Assembly (NCBI RefSeq): GCF_015477605.1
Contig: NZ_JADLQX010000002.1
Coordinates: forward strand, 368,546 to 432,545
Reading direction: 5' to 3'
From: Nocardia amamiensis
GTDB lineage: Bacteria; Actinomycetota; Actinomycetes; Mycobacteriales; Mycobacteriaceae
DNA length: 64,000 bases
Shown in pieces: positions 36,902 to 45,134 of this stretch. The notes below the pieces were generated by a model that was given only the letters and a program-made list of their open reading frames with translations, searched no databases and had not been told where the DNA came from. Position 1 is the first letter of the stretch. Each line of letters opens with the position of its first letter. A program made the translations under genes and the position numbers.

Positions 36902-38677
36902 GTGACTGGGTCGGGTGGCACCGCTGTGGCGGGAGAAGCGGGAGCGCCGGGCGATTCGAAAACAGCGAGTACCGCCGTAGGCGGATCTCTCCGTGCCTGG
37001 CAGCGGCGTGCGCTGACGAAGTATCTGGCCACCAAACCGCGGGATTTCCTCGCGGTGGCCACTCCAGGGGCCGGAAAGACCACGTTCGCGCTGCGCGTCG
37101 CGGCGGAACTGCTGGCCGACCGCACCGTGGACCAGATCACCGTCGTCGCGCCCACCGAACACCTCAAACATCAGTGGGCGCAGTCCGCGGCCCGTGCCGG
37201 GATCGCCTTGGATTCGCGGTTCTCCAACTCGACCGGAGGCACCTCGGGGGACTACCACGGCGTCGTCGTCACCTACGCGCAGGTCGCCGCGCATCCGTTC
37301 CGGCACCGTGTGCGCACCGAAAACCGCAGGACGCTCGTCATTCTCGACGAGATCCACCACGCGGGCGACGCGAAGAGCTGGGGTGAGGCGACAGCCGAGG
37401 CGTTCGGCGACGCCACCCGCCGCCTCGCGCTCACCGGTACGCCGTTCCGCAGCGACGACAGTCAAATCCCCTTCGTCGTCTACGAGCCCGACGAGTCCGG
37501 CTTCCCGAAGTCCCGCGCCGACCACACCTACGGCTACGCCGAGGCACTCGCCGACGGCGTCGTGCGGCCGGTGGTCTTCCTGGCCTATTCCGGTGAAGCG
37601 CACTGGCGTGACAGCGCGGGGGAGGAGTACTCCGCGCGCCTCGGCGAACCGCTCAACGCCGAGCAGACCGCCCGGGCCTGGCGCACCGCGCTGGATCCTG
37701 CGGGTGACTGGATGTCGGCCGTGCTGCGCGCCGCCGACATCCGGCTGCGTCAGAAGCGCGCTTCCGGCATGCCCGACGCGGGCGGACTGGTGATCGCCAC
37801 CGATCAGGAGCGTGCCCGCGATTACGCCGAACTGCTGGAACACATCTCGGGCGAGAAACCGGCCCTGGTGCTCTCCGACGACCCGTCCTCGTCGAACCGG
37901 ATCGCGGAGTTCAGCAACAGCACCCAGCCGTGGATGGTCGCGGTGCGCATGGTGTCGGAAGGTGTGGACGTGCCGCGCCTGGCCGTGGGTGTGTACGCCA
38001 CCAGCGCCGCGACGCCGCTGTACTTCGCGCAGGCGATCGGTCGCTTCGTGCGTGCGCGTAAGCCCGGCGAGACCGCGACCGTGTTCCTGCCGTCGGTGCC
38101 GGTCCTGCTGGATCTGGCCGCCCAGTTGGAGTTGCAGCGCGACCATGTCATCGGCAAGCCGCACCGGGAGCAGAACGGACTCGACGACGACCTGCTGATC
38201 GAGGCCGCCAAGCAGAAGGACGAGCCCGGCGAGAAGGACAAGTCCTTCGTCGCGCTGGCCGCCGACGCCGAACTCGACCAGGTGATCTACGACGGCTCCT
38301 CGTTCGGTACCGCCACCTTCGCCGGCAGCGACGAGGAAGCGGACTACCTGGGCATCCCGGGTCTGCTCGACGCCGAGCAGATGCGCGCGCTGCTGCGTGA
38401 GCGGCAGGCCAGGCAGGTCGCTGAGCGCGGTGCGGCCGCGCCCGCACCGGAGCCGGGTCCGCAGGTGGCCAGCGCGGCGGAACGGGTCGCCACGGCCGAC
38501 CGGCTCGGTGAGCTGCGCCGCGAGCTCAACAGCCTGGTGGCGATGCATCACCATCGCACCGGCAAACCGCACGGCGTGATCCACGGCGAGCTGCGGCGCG
38601 AGTGCGGCGGTCCGCCGACCGCGCTGGCCACCGCGGAGCAACTCGGCGATCGCATCGCGGCACTACGCCGGAAGTAG
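36902..38677 (+). CDS. DEAD/DEAH-box SF2 helicase, RadD/XPB-like
   Basis: A 591-residue superfamily II helicase from GTG 36902. Q-tip and motif I: SLRAWQRRALTKYL, then ATPGAGKTTFA (about 53-63); motif II DEIHHAG; motif III LTGTPFRSDD; motif V MVSEGVDVPRLAVG; motif VI FAQAIGRFVRARKPGE. The C-terminal 90 residues are an accessory helical domain. It resembles ResIII/ERCC3-type translocases and RadD. Likely DNA repair or restart; target not known. Confidence 0.87.
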   Translation: MTGSGGTAVAGEAGAPGDSKTASTAVGGSLRAWQRRALTKYLATKPRDFLAVATPGAGKTTFALRVAAELLADRTVDQITVVAPTEHLKHQWAQSAARAGIALDSRFSNSTGGTSGDYHGVVVTYAQVAAHPFRHRVRTENRRTLVILDEIHHAGDAKSWGEATAEAFGDATRRLALTGTPFRSDDSQIPFVVYEPDESGFPKSRADHTYGYAEALADGVVRPVVFLAYSGEAHWRDSAGEEYSARLGEPLNAEQTARAWRTALDPAGDWMSAVLRAADIRLRQKRASGMPDAGGLVIATDQERARDYAELLEHISGEKPALVLSDDPSSSNRIAEFSNSTQPWMVAVRMVSEGVDVPRLAVGVYATSAATPLYFAQAIGRFVRARKPGETATVFLPSVPVLLDLAAQLELQRDHVIGKPHREQNGLDDDLLIEAAKQKDEPGEKDKSFVALAADAELDQVIYDGSSFGTATFAGSDEEADYLGIPGLLDAEQMRALLRERQARQVAERGAAAPAPEPGPQVASAAERVATADRLGELRRELNSLVAMHHHRTGKPHGVIHGELRRECGGPPTALATAEQLGDRIAALRRK

Positions 38678-38699
38678 CGGTGCGGCGGGGAAATCCGGG

Positions 38700-39299
38700 T
38701 CAGGCGGGAACGGGCCAGGCGGCCATGGCGCAGTCGATGGACGCGGTGAGTTCGGCCGGCGAAGCGCCGTCCCGCGCCTGGATGGACAGGCCGTAGAGGA
38801 CCGTGGCGTAGAAAGCCGCCAGGGCTGCCGTGTCGGTGCCCGTGGGCAGATCGCCGTCGGCCATACCGCGATCGAGGCGCCGACGGATGTCCTCGGTGGT
38901 CTCGCGGCGTTTGCCGATCAGGAAGTCGCGGATGTTCGCGTTGCGCGTGGTGTAGGTGGAGCCGGCGAGCACGACCATGCAGCCGTGCGGCTTGTCGCGC
39001 TCGGTGTAGGCCACGGCGTTGTCCCGCAACATCGCCTCTATGCTGCCGCGGGCGGTCGGCTCTTCGCGCAGCGCACGATCGGTGTAGCGGCCGTCGGTCC
39101 GTCCGTAGAGTTCGACGGCCTCGCGGAACAGTGACTCCTTGCCGCCGAAGGCGGCGTACAGGCTCGGCGAGTTGATGCCCATCGCGGCGGTGAGATCGCT
39201 CATCGAGGAGCCCTCGTAGCCGTGTTCCCAGAACACCTCCATGGCACGGCGCAACGCCTCGGCGCGGTCGAAGGCGCGCGGTCGTCCCCGTTCGGCCAT
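38700..39299 (-). CDS. TetR family transcriptional regulator
   Basis: A 199-residue TetR protein. HTH: SMSDLTAAMGINSPSLYAAF with GGKESLFREAVELY after it. The ligand domain carries HGCMVVLAGSTYTT, common in regulators of detoxification SDRs. It is divergent from the SDR at 39404 across 104 nt that hold matching dyads, so it probably represses both. Confidence 0.87.
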   Translation of the reverse strand: MAERGRPRAFDRAEALRRAMEVFWEHGYEGSSMSDLTAAMGINSPSLYAAFGGKESLFREAVELYGRTDGRYTDRALREEPTARGSIEAMLRDNAVAYTERDKPHGCMVVLAGSTYTTRNANIRDFLIGKRRETTEDIRRRLDRGMADGDLPTGTDTAALAAFYATVLYGLSIQARDGASPAELTASIDCAMAAWPVPA

Positions 39300-39309
39300 G
39301 ACGGAACCT

Positions 39310-39389
39310 TTCTGTGTCGATCGTTAAATATACCTATTGACACCGGAGGGCCGATCCGTTTGGCTAATTATGTACTGATTGACACAGAA
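39310..39389. promoter_or_regulatory. Divergent TetR/SDR promoter with inverted operator copies
   Basis: TTCTGTGTCGATC (39310-39322) and GATTGACACAGAA (39377-39389) are inverted copies matching at 12 of 13 positions; a partial third copy TATTGACAC lies at 39335-39343. Their placement before both start codons suits TetR operators. Confidence 0.55.
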
Positions 39390-39403
39390 TTAGAGGAGCA
39401 CTG

Positions 39404-40144
39404 ATGTCGGACCTCATGGGCAAGGTCGCGCTGGTGACCGGCGGCAGCCGCGGAATCGGCGCGGCGATCGCACGTAGCCTCGCCGCGGCGGGTGCGGATG
39501 TCGCGCTGACCTACCAGCACGCCGAGGGGCCGGCGAAAACGGTGGCCGGCGAGCTCCAGGCGCTCGGGCGCCGAGCCATCGCGATCCAGGCCGACAGTGC
39601 CGACGCCACCGCGGTGCGTGCCGCAGTCGACCGGGCCGCGTCGGAGCTCGGCGGGCTGGACATCCTGGTCAACAACGCGGGAATCTTCCCGGCCAAGCCA
39701 TTCGAAGAGTTCACCGTCGCGGAGATCGACAACGCGCTGCACGTGCACGCGCGCGCGGCGTTCGTCGGCGCGCAGGCGGCGGTCGCGTACATGACCGAGG
39801 GCGGCCGGATCATCAGTATCGGCACCAACCTGGCCGAGCACGCGCCCTTCGACGGCTTGACGCTCTACAACCTGAGCAAGTCCGCGCTCAACGGCTTCAC
39901 CAAGGCGCTGGCCCGCGAACTCGGCCCGCGCGCGATCACGGTGAATCTCGTGCAACCGGGCTCCACCGACACCGACATGAACCCCGAGGACGGCGACCAC
40001 GCCCCACAGCAGCGCGAGTTGACCGCGCTGGGCCGCTTCGGCACCGCCGACGACATCGCCGCCACGGTGGCTTTCCTGGCCGGTCCGTCCGGGCGCAGCA
40101 TCACCGGCGCGTTCCTCACCGTGGACAGCGGTACCAACGCCTGA
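39404..40144 (+). CDS. Short-chain dehydrogenase/reductase (3-oxoacyl-ACP reductase-like)
   Basis: Classical SDR, 246 residues. TGGSRGIG (cofactor), NNAG, and the active site LYNLSKSAL with Tyr and Lys in place. GAGGAG precedes ATG 39404. In contrast to the SDR at 12217 this one has a complete YxxxK. NADPH preference is suggested by Arg in GGSRGIG. Substrate unknown; likely induced when the divergent TetR is relieved. Confidence 0.88.
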   Translation: MSDLMGKVALVTGGSRGIGAAIARSLAAAGADVALTYQHAEGPAKTVAGELQALGRRAIAIQADSADATAVRAAVDRAASELGGLDILVNNAGIFPAKPFEEFTVAEIDNALHVHARAAFVGAQAAVAYMTEGGRIISIGTNLAEHAPFDGLTLYNLSKSALNGFTKALARELGPRAITVNLVQPGSTDTDMNPEDGDHAPQQRELTALGRFGTADDIAATVAFLAGPSGRSITGAFLTVDSGTNA

Positions 40145-40210
40145 TCACCCGGCGAAATACCGCTCTGGCGACACGCTGACCACCCCCGGAACCGACCTGG
40201 CCCCGGTCGC

Positions 40211-40765
40211 TCAGGCCGGCGCCGTCGTGAAGAACCGCGACGGATCGAGCGCGCTGATCGGCGTCCATCGCGCTGGTGGCGCCGACTCGTCCGAATCCTG
40301 CGGGCTCGCAGCGAAATAGCCCTGGATCTCCAGGGCGAGCCGTGGGTTCTCGTCGACCTTGCGCGCCATCTCGTAATAGACGGCGAGAACGTGCACGCAC
40401 CGCACCGATCGTGCCGTGCAGGAGCAGTCGGTGCCCGCCAGGACCGGGGCGAGCGGGATTCCCGCCGCCGCGATCGCGCGATGCATGTCGTCGGTCAGCA
40501 CGGACGGGTCCGGCACGATCGCGGCGATGGCCGTGATCGTCGCCCTGGTCAGCGGCGCCACTTCCAGGTGGGTCAGTGAGGCCTGACCGCCACGGTGAAT
40601 GGTGGCCCGCACGACCCGTCCCTCGACGGTGACCTGCACGCCGCTGTTGCGTGCGATGCTGCGGGCGCGCGGGAGCAGGGGATCGGGTCGGGTCTGGCGC
40701 AGCGGCTCGGCGAGGCGCACCCAGTCCATGCCCCAGGCGGTATAGCCGAATTCGTTGTCCGCCAT
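40211..40765 (-). CDS. SWIM zinc-finger protein
   Basis: A 184-residue protein. The SWIM-type metal motif is seen as CSC followed by CVH in TDCSCTARSVRCVHVLAVYY at about residues 112-131. Bacterial SWIM proteins are partners of SNF2 ATPases, and its ATG overlaps the SNF2 stop by 4 nt (ATGA), giving 1:1 coupled expression. Probably contributes DNA or protein binding to the remodeller. AAAGGGAGA precedes the start. Confidence 0.85.
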   Translation of the reverse strand: MADNEFGYTAWGMDWVRLAEPLRQTRPDPLLPRARSIARNSGVQVTVEGRVVRATIHRGGQASLTHLEVAPLTRATITAIAAIVPDPSVLTDDMHRAIAAAGIPLAPVLAGTDCSCTARSVRCVHVLAVYYEMARKVDENPRLALEIQGYFAASPQDSDESAPPARWTPISALDPSRFFTTAPA

Positions 40766-42564
40766 CAGTTCTCCCTTTTGCGGCGCAGGATCTCGATGAG
40801 CTGTTCGTCGCCGAGCGCGGCGAGAGCCGCGATGCCGGGTGCGTCGCCGAGGTCGGTCAGGGCCGCCTTGCGGTCGTGCATGCCCGCGATGTGCTCCTCC
40901 ACGGTCGTGGCCGAGGTGAGTGTGGTGACGGTGACGGTGCGGGTCTGGCCGATCCGGTGGGCGCGGTCGGAGGCTTGGGCCTCCACCGCCGGGTTCCACC
41001 AGCGGTCGAAGTGGATGACATCGGCGGCGCGGGTCAGGGTGAGCCCGGTGCCCGCCGCGCGCAGGCTCAGCACCAGTATCGGCGGCCCGTCCTCGGCCTG
41101 GAACCGGGACACGATCTCGGCGCGTTCGGCCTGGTTCAGCCCGCCGTGGAAGAACGGCGCCGTCACCCCGAACTGCTCGGCGACATGGCGCACGAGCAGC
41201 TCACCGGTGCCGCGGTACTGGGTGAACACCAAGGTGGGGCTGGCGGTATCGAGATTGGTGGCCAGGATGTCGGTGCACAGGTCGAGTTTTCCGGATCGGC
41301 CGGCCAGCTCGCGCAGCTCACCGGTGACCAGCCCGGGATGGTTGCACACCTGCTTGAGCGAGGTCAGTGCGGCGAGCACGCGGCCGTGGCGCTCGATGCC
41401 CGCACCGAATCCGTCGTCGACGGCCTGGGCGAGCAGCTGATCGTAGAGCCGCTCCTGCTCGGTGGTGAGGTCGCAGAGCAGGTCGCTGTGGATCTTCGCG
41501 GGCAGCGCCGCAGCGACCTGACTCTTCTTGCGCGCCAGCACGACCGGTTCGATGGTGTCGCGCAACCGCGCCGCCGCGGTCGCTGAACCGTCCTGGATCG
41601 GCCGCACGAATCGCCGCCGGAACTGGGTGCGGTGCCCGAACAACTGTGGCGTCACCAGGTTCAGCAGCGCCCACAGCTCGTCGAGGTGGTTCTCCACGGG
41701 TGTGCCGGTCAGCGCGACCGTCGCGGCCGCGTCGATCGCCCGCGCCGCCTTCGCGACCTGGGTGCGCGGATTCTTCACCGCCTGCGCCTCGTCGAATACG
41801 GCCGTCGCCCAGCGCTGTCCGGTCAACAGGCGTCCATGCAGCCGCATGGTGGGATACCCGGTGACGACGACCGTCGCCGCGTCGGCCGCGATCTCGCCGC
41901 CGCGCCACGCGATCACGCGTAGGCCCGGCGCGAACCGGCCGATCTCGTGCGCCCAGTTGCCGACCAGCGAGGTCGGACAGACTACGAGTTGCGGCCCCGC
42001 CTCGGCACGGTCGAGCAAGAAACCGATGGTCTGCACGGTTTTGCCGAGGCCCATCTCGTCGGCGAGCACCGCGCCACCGTGTGTGTCCACGGTTTCGCGC
42101 AACCAGCCCACCCCGCGTGCCTGGTAGGGCCGCAGCTGCGCCTTCAGCGTTGCGCGCAGGTCCGCCGCCACGGCCTCGGTGTCACGCAATACCCGCAGCG
42201 CGCGCTGCGCCGACACGACCGAGGTGCCGGACGCATCCGGCACGGCATGCGCGGCTGTCGGCAGTTCGGGGTCGTCGGGCGCTTCCGGGACCGGCTCGGT
42301 GCGGGCGGTGCGCAGGATGTCCTGCCAGAGCAGGATCGAATGTCCCGGGTGCTCGACCGTCAGATCCGCGAAATCGTCCGGGCCCAGCAGCGCGGCGTCG
42401 ACGTCGGTGACCTCGAGCGCGCCGTCGGCACCGGCGGGAAGCACCAGCGCGAGTGTCTCGCGGTCGCCAGAGCCGCGCGGGGCCGGTCCGGTACCCCTTC
42501 CCGCCCACGTCCACAGGGCGAACATGTGCCGATCCGGCAGGTATGTGGCGTGTGTGCTGGACAG
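40765..42564 (-). CDS. SNF2/RapA family helicase-like ATPase
   Basis: SWI2/SNF2 ATPase of about 599 residues. Motif I is LADEMGLGKTVQ, motif II DEAQ (FDEAQAVKNPRT), motif III ALTGTPVENHLDEL, motif V VLSLRAAGTGLTL, motif VI SDRAHRIGQT. The first ATG is 42525, but the frame continues to CTG 42562-42564, which has GAGGAG 6 nt upstream and adds ATYLPDRHMFALW, matching the usual family N-terminus; I therefore favour the CTG start. It forms an operon with the SWIM gene. Confidence 0.88.
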   Translation of the reverse strand: MSSTHATYLPDRHMFALWTWAGRGTGPAPRGSGDRETLALVLPAGADGALEVTDVDAALLGPDDFADLTVEHPGHSILLWQDILRTARTEPVPEAPDDPELPTAAHAVPDASGTSVVSAQRALRVLRDTEAVAADLRATLKAQLRPYQARGVGWLRETVDTHGGAVLADEMGLGKTVQTIGFLLDRAEAGPQLVVCPTSLVGNWAHEIGRFAPGLRVIAWRGGEIAADAATVVVTGYPTMRLHGRLLTGQRWATAVFDEAQAVKNPRTQVAKAARAIDAAATVALTGTPVENHLDELWALLNLVTPQLFGHRTQFRRRFVRPIQDGSATAAARLRDTIEPVVLARKKSQVAAALPAKIHSDLLCDLTTEQERLYDQLLAQAVDDGFGAGIERHGRVLAALTSLKQVCNHPGLVTGELRELAGRSGKLDLCTDILATNLDTASPTLVFTQYRGTGELLVRHVAEQFGVTAPFFHGGLNQAERAEIVSRFQAEDGPPILVLSLRAAGTGLTLTRAADVIHFDRWWNPAVEAQASDRAHRIGQTRTVTVTTLTSATTVEEHIAGMHDRKAALTDLGDAPGIAALAALGDEQLIEILRRKREN

Positions 42565-42583
42565 AGCGCACTCCTCAAATCAA

Positions 42584-42623
42584 CGTATAGTGTACGGAGT
42601 ATCGTGACAACGTACACCGTACT
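42584..42623. promoter_or_regulatory. Paired palindromic sites between SNF2 and TetR genes
   Basis: CGTATAGTGTACG (42584-42596) and CGTACACCGTACT (42611-42623) are inverted copies of one another; GTGTACG and CGTACAC are exact. They sit in the 80-nt divergent promoter of SNF2-SWIM and the TetR gene and resemble CGTACA...TGTACG operators of TetR-type repressors. Confidence 0.6.
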
Positions 42624-42644
42624 GGATTTGTTCCGAGGAGTGCC

Positions 42645-42794
42645 GTGAGCGAGCGTCAGCGAGTGAACCGAGAACACAGCGCGCCCTCGCGCACGACGGA
42701 GCCGAGCGCCGGTCGTGAGCGCGCGTCAGTGAGGGAATCGGAGACGCAGAGCGAACTCGCGCACGAGGGAGCCGAGCGCCGGCGAGGCGCAGTC
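42645..42794 (+). repeat. Two diverged copies of the 80-bp repeat, in frame with the TetR gene
   Basis: Copy one (42645-42714, 10 bp shorter) and copy two (42715-42794) match the 7686-7925 unit, including the opening GTGAGCG and GAGCCGAGCGCC. They total 150 bp, so a frame from GTG 42645, which has GAGGAG before it, runs into the TetR protein and would add 50 residues. Confidence 0.8.
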
Positions 42795-43550
42795 GTGAGC
42801 GAGGAGATCTCCGTCGAACAGGCGAAACAGGTGATGACACTGCTGTGGCGGCACGCGCGTCCCGCGCGTCCCGCGGGACGCGGCCCCAAGCAGACCGTCA
42901 GCGTCGACGCGGTGGTCGCGGCAGCGGTCGCACTGGCGGACCGAGAGGGCTACGAGAAGGTCTCCATTCGCGCGGTCGCGGCGGAGCTGGGGCTACGGCC
43001 GATGAGTCTCTACACGTATGTGCCGAGCAAAGAGGCGCTCACGCTCCTCATGGTCGACGCGGTGGCAGACGAGGACGCACCCATTGCGGGTGAACTCCCC
43101 CCGCGCGAGCGCATGGCGACGCTGGCCCGCCAGGTTCGGGCGGAACTGATCGCGCACCCCTGGCTGCTCGAGGTGCCCCCGTGGCGGCTGGTGCTCGGTC
43201 CGGGACGGATGCGCCGCTACGAACGGCAGCTCGCCGCGATCGAGGGGATCGGCCTGCCGGACGTGGCGATGGATCGGGTGATCGCCGTGCTGTCGGAGTT
43301 CGCGACCGGCAACGCGCGCATGGCGGTCGCCGCCGCCCGCGAGACCCGCAGGATGAGCGATACACGCTGGTGGGAGGTGCATGGTCCGCTGCTCACGGAG
43401 GTCATGCCGCCGAGTGAGTTCCCGCTGGCATCGCGGGTGGGCGCGACGGTGGGCGAGTTGTACCAGGCGCCCGCCGACCCGGACGGCGCGTTCGACTACG
43501 GGCTGGCCAGGCTGCTGGACGGCATCCTCGGCGCGGTGCCTGCGCGCTGA
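42795..43550 (+). CDS. TetR family regulator with TetR_C domain
   Basis: A 251-residue regulator from GTG 42795 (MSEEISVEQAKQVMTLLWRH). HTH: VSIRAVAAELGLRPMSLYTY followed by VPSKEALTLLMVD. The C-terminal ligand domain is of the tetracycline-repressor TetR_C type (WWEVHGPLL, FDYGLARLLDGI). GTG 42645 upstream, with the better ribosome-binding site, would give a 301-residue form with a repeat-derived N-terminus. Probably controls itself and the divergent SNF2-SWIM genes. Confidence 0.85.
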   Translation: MSEEISVEQAKQVMTLLWRHARPARPAGRGPKQTVSVDAVVAAAVALADREGYEKVSIRAVAAELGLRPMSLYTYVPSKEALTLLMVDAVADEDAPIAGELPPRERMATLARQVRAELIAHPWLLEVPPWRLVLGPGRMRRYERQLAAIEGIGLPDVAMDRVIAVLSEFATGNARMAVAAARETRRMSDTRWWEVHGPLLTEVMPPSEFPLASRVGATVGELYQAPADPDGAFDYGLARLLDGILGAVPAR

Positions 43551-43569
43551 CCGGGCGCCGGACACGCCA

Positions 43570-43599
43570 GCAGCGGGCGACCTGTGGGTCGCCCGCTGC
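43570..43599. terminator. Bidirectional intrinsic terminator
   Basis: GCAGCGGGCGACC and GGTCGCCCGCTGC form a perfect 13-bp stem with a TGTG loop between the convergent TetR and DUF7455 genes. Confidence 0.85.
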
Positions 43600-43655
43600 C
43601 GATGGTTGACGGTGTTCTGTTGTCCGATGCTGTTGTGTCAGGACGCGAGGAGCGA

Positions 43656-43850
43656 TCAGAGCGCGGGAGCGGACTCCGTGTCGATCACGGCGTCGAGCTC
43701 ACGCAGCCGATCCATGTGTTCGTTCGCGTGGTGCTGGCAGAAGAGCAACTCTCCACCCGCGGGAAGTACGGCGCGCACTCGCGCCGCCGCCCCGCAACGG
43801 TCGCAACGATCGACCGCGGTCAGTGGGGTGCTTGTCAGGGTTCCTGGCAT
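43656..43850 (-). CDS. DUF7455 zinc-ribbon-like small protein
   Basis: A 64-residue protein with CDRCGAAARVRAVLP and GGELLFCQHHANEH: a CxxC plus CxHH set that should hold one zinc. This is the DUF7455 pattern, an actinobacterial family of unknown role. GGAGGAGTC lies directly before ATG 43850. Confidence 0.8.
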   Translation of the reverse strand: MPGTLTSTPLTAVDRCDRCGAAARVRAVLPAGGELLFCQHHANEHMDRLRELDAVIDTESAPAL

Positions 43851-44126
43851 GACTCCTCCGTCCTGGCTCCCGGTCCCGTCGACCGTTCACCTGGTGTGGG
43901 GCCCGTGGTCACTCACCACGAGCTCGCTACCGCTACTTCCCAGCAGGGGTATGACTACTCTGTCAGACGTTCGGGACGGGGGACTTTGTTCCCGCGAATG
44001 ATTCAGTGTGTTTTCGATAACACGACCTGGGATTTCGCTACGGGCGAACGCCACAGGTCAGGTTGTCGATGTGCACTCCATCACATCCTCGATCGGCCGA
44101 TCCAGTTGTCCACCCGGAGATTACCC

Positions 44127-44486
44127 GTGACCTACGACACTCACACGCTGGTTCATCTATGCACTTCGGCGGAGTGGCTTTCCGCCCGGCAAATCGGGGA
44201 GTATCGCGCGCCCTCGCTCGGTGCGGCGGGGTTCATCCACCTCTCGGCGCCGGGGCAGGTACACCTGCCCGCGAACCGGTTGTTCGCGGGACGACGCGAT
44301 CTGGTGCTGCTGCGCATCGACCCCGGCCGGGTGGGCTCGCCGATCAAATGGGAGCCGGGCGTGCCGAGCGACCCGGAGTCGATGCTCTTCCCTCATCTGT
44401 ACGGGCCGCTGCCGCTGGTGGCGGTCACCGCGGTCGAGGAGTACCTGCCCGGCGTGGACGGGACATTCGCCCCGCTCGCCGGGTGA
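44127..44486 (+). CDS. DUF952 domain protein
   Basis: A 119-residue protein from GTG 44127. LGAAGFIHLSAPGQVHLPAN (about 31-50), DLVLLRIDPGRV, and FPHLYGPLPL are the DUF952 core, a compact ADP-ribosyltransferase-like fold in a family otherwise uncharacterised. Convergent with the response regulator, no spacer between stops. Confidence 0.85.
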   Translation: MTYDTHTLVHLCTSAEWLSARQIGEYRAPSLGAAGFIHLSAPGQVHLPANRLFAGRRDLVLLRIDPGRVGSPIKWEPGVPSDPESMLFPHLYGPLPLVAVTAVEEYLPGVDGTFAPLAG

Positions 44487-45134
44487 TCACCGGTCGCGGA
44501 TCTCCCGAGCGAGGATCGCGGCCTGAACCCGTGACCGCACACCGAGTTTCATCAGCACCCGCGAGACGTGCGTCTTGACCGTTGTCTCGCCGATGAACAG
44601 CCTGGCCGCGATCTGCGCGTTGGACAGACCGTCGCCGAGGCAGTGGAGCACTTCGCGTTCCCGCTCGGTGAGCTCCTCCAGCCCGGCCGGGACGGATTGC
44701 GACACAGCCTGATTCGACGCGGCGAATGCCGAGATCACAGACTTTGTCACTTCCGGGGCCAGTACGCCGTCACCTGCGGCGACCGAGCGCACCGCCTCGA
44801 CCAGCGAGTTCCCCGACGCGGACTTCAGCACGAACCCCGACGCGCCGGCGCGCAGCGCGCGAAAGACGTACTCGTCCAGGTCGAACGTGGTCAGAATGAG
44901 TACCCTGGCCGAACTGTCGGCGGTGATCCGCTCGGTCGCTGCGATCCCGTCCATCCCGGGCATCCGCACGTCCATCAGCACGACCTGCGGCCGCAGCGCG
45001 GTGGCCTGCGCGATCGCGATATCGCCGTCGGCGGCCTCGCCGACCACCTCGATGTCGTCCTCGACGTCCAGGATCATCCGCAGTCCCGCGCGGATCGCCG
45101 CGTGGTCGTCGGCGATCACCACCCGGATCGTCAT
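44487..45134 (-). CDS. NarL/LuxR-family response regulator
   Basis: A 215-residue two-component regulator. Receiver domain: acidic pair in VVIADDHAAIR, phospho-acceptor Asp in VVLMDVRMPGMDG, Thr/Lys in ILTTF and FVLKSAS. LuxR HTH at the C-terminus: LTEREREVLHCLGDGLSNAQ then IAARLFIGETTVKTHV. Its ATG overlaps the kinase stop by ATGA. Confidence 0.92.
   Translation of the reverse strand: MTIRVVIADDHAAIRAGLRMILDVEDDIEVVGEAADGDIAIAQATALRPQVVLMDVRMPGMDGIAATERITADSSARVLILTTFDLDEYVFRALRAGASGFVLKSASGNSLVEAVRSVAAGDGVLAPEVTKSVISAFAASNQAVSQSVPAGLEELTEREREVLHCLGDGLSNAQIAARLFIGETTVKTHVSRVLMKLGVRSRVQAAILAREIRDR

Noticed and set aside
36734..38641. Upstream extension of the BrkB frame to 1013 codons
   Set aside because: The extension is antisense to the RadD/XPB-like helicase; BrkB has a good ATG at 36733 and family-like length.
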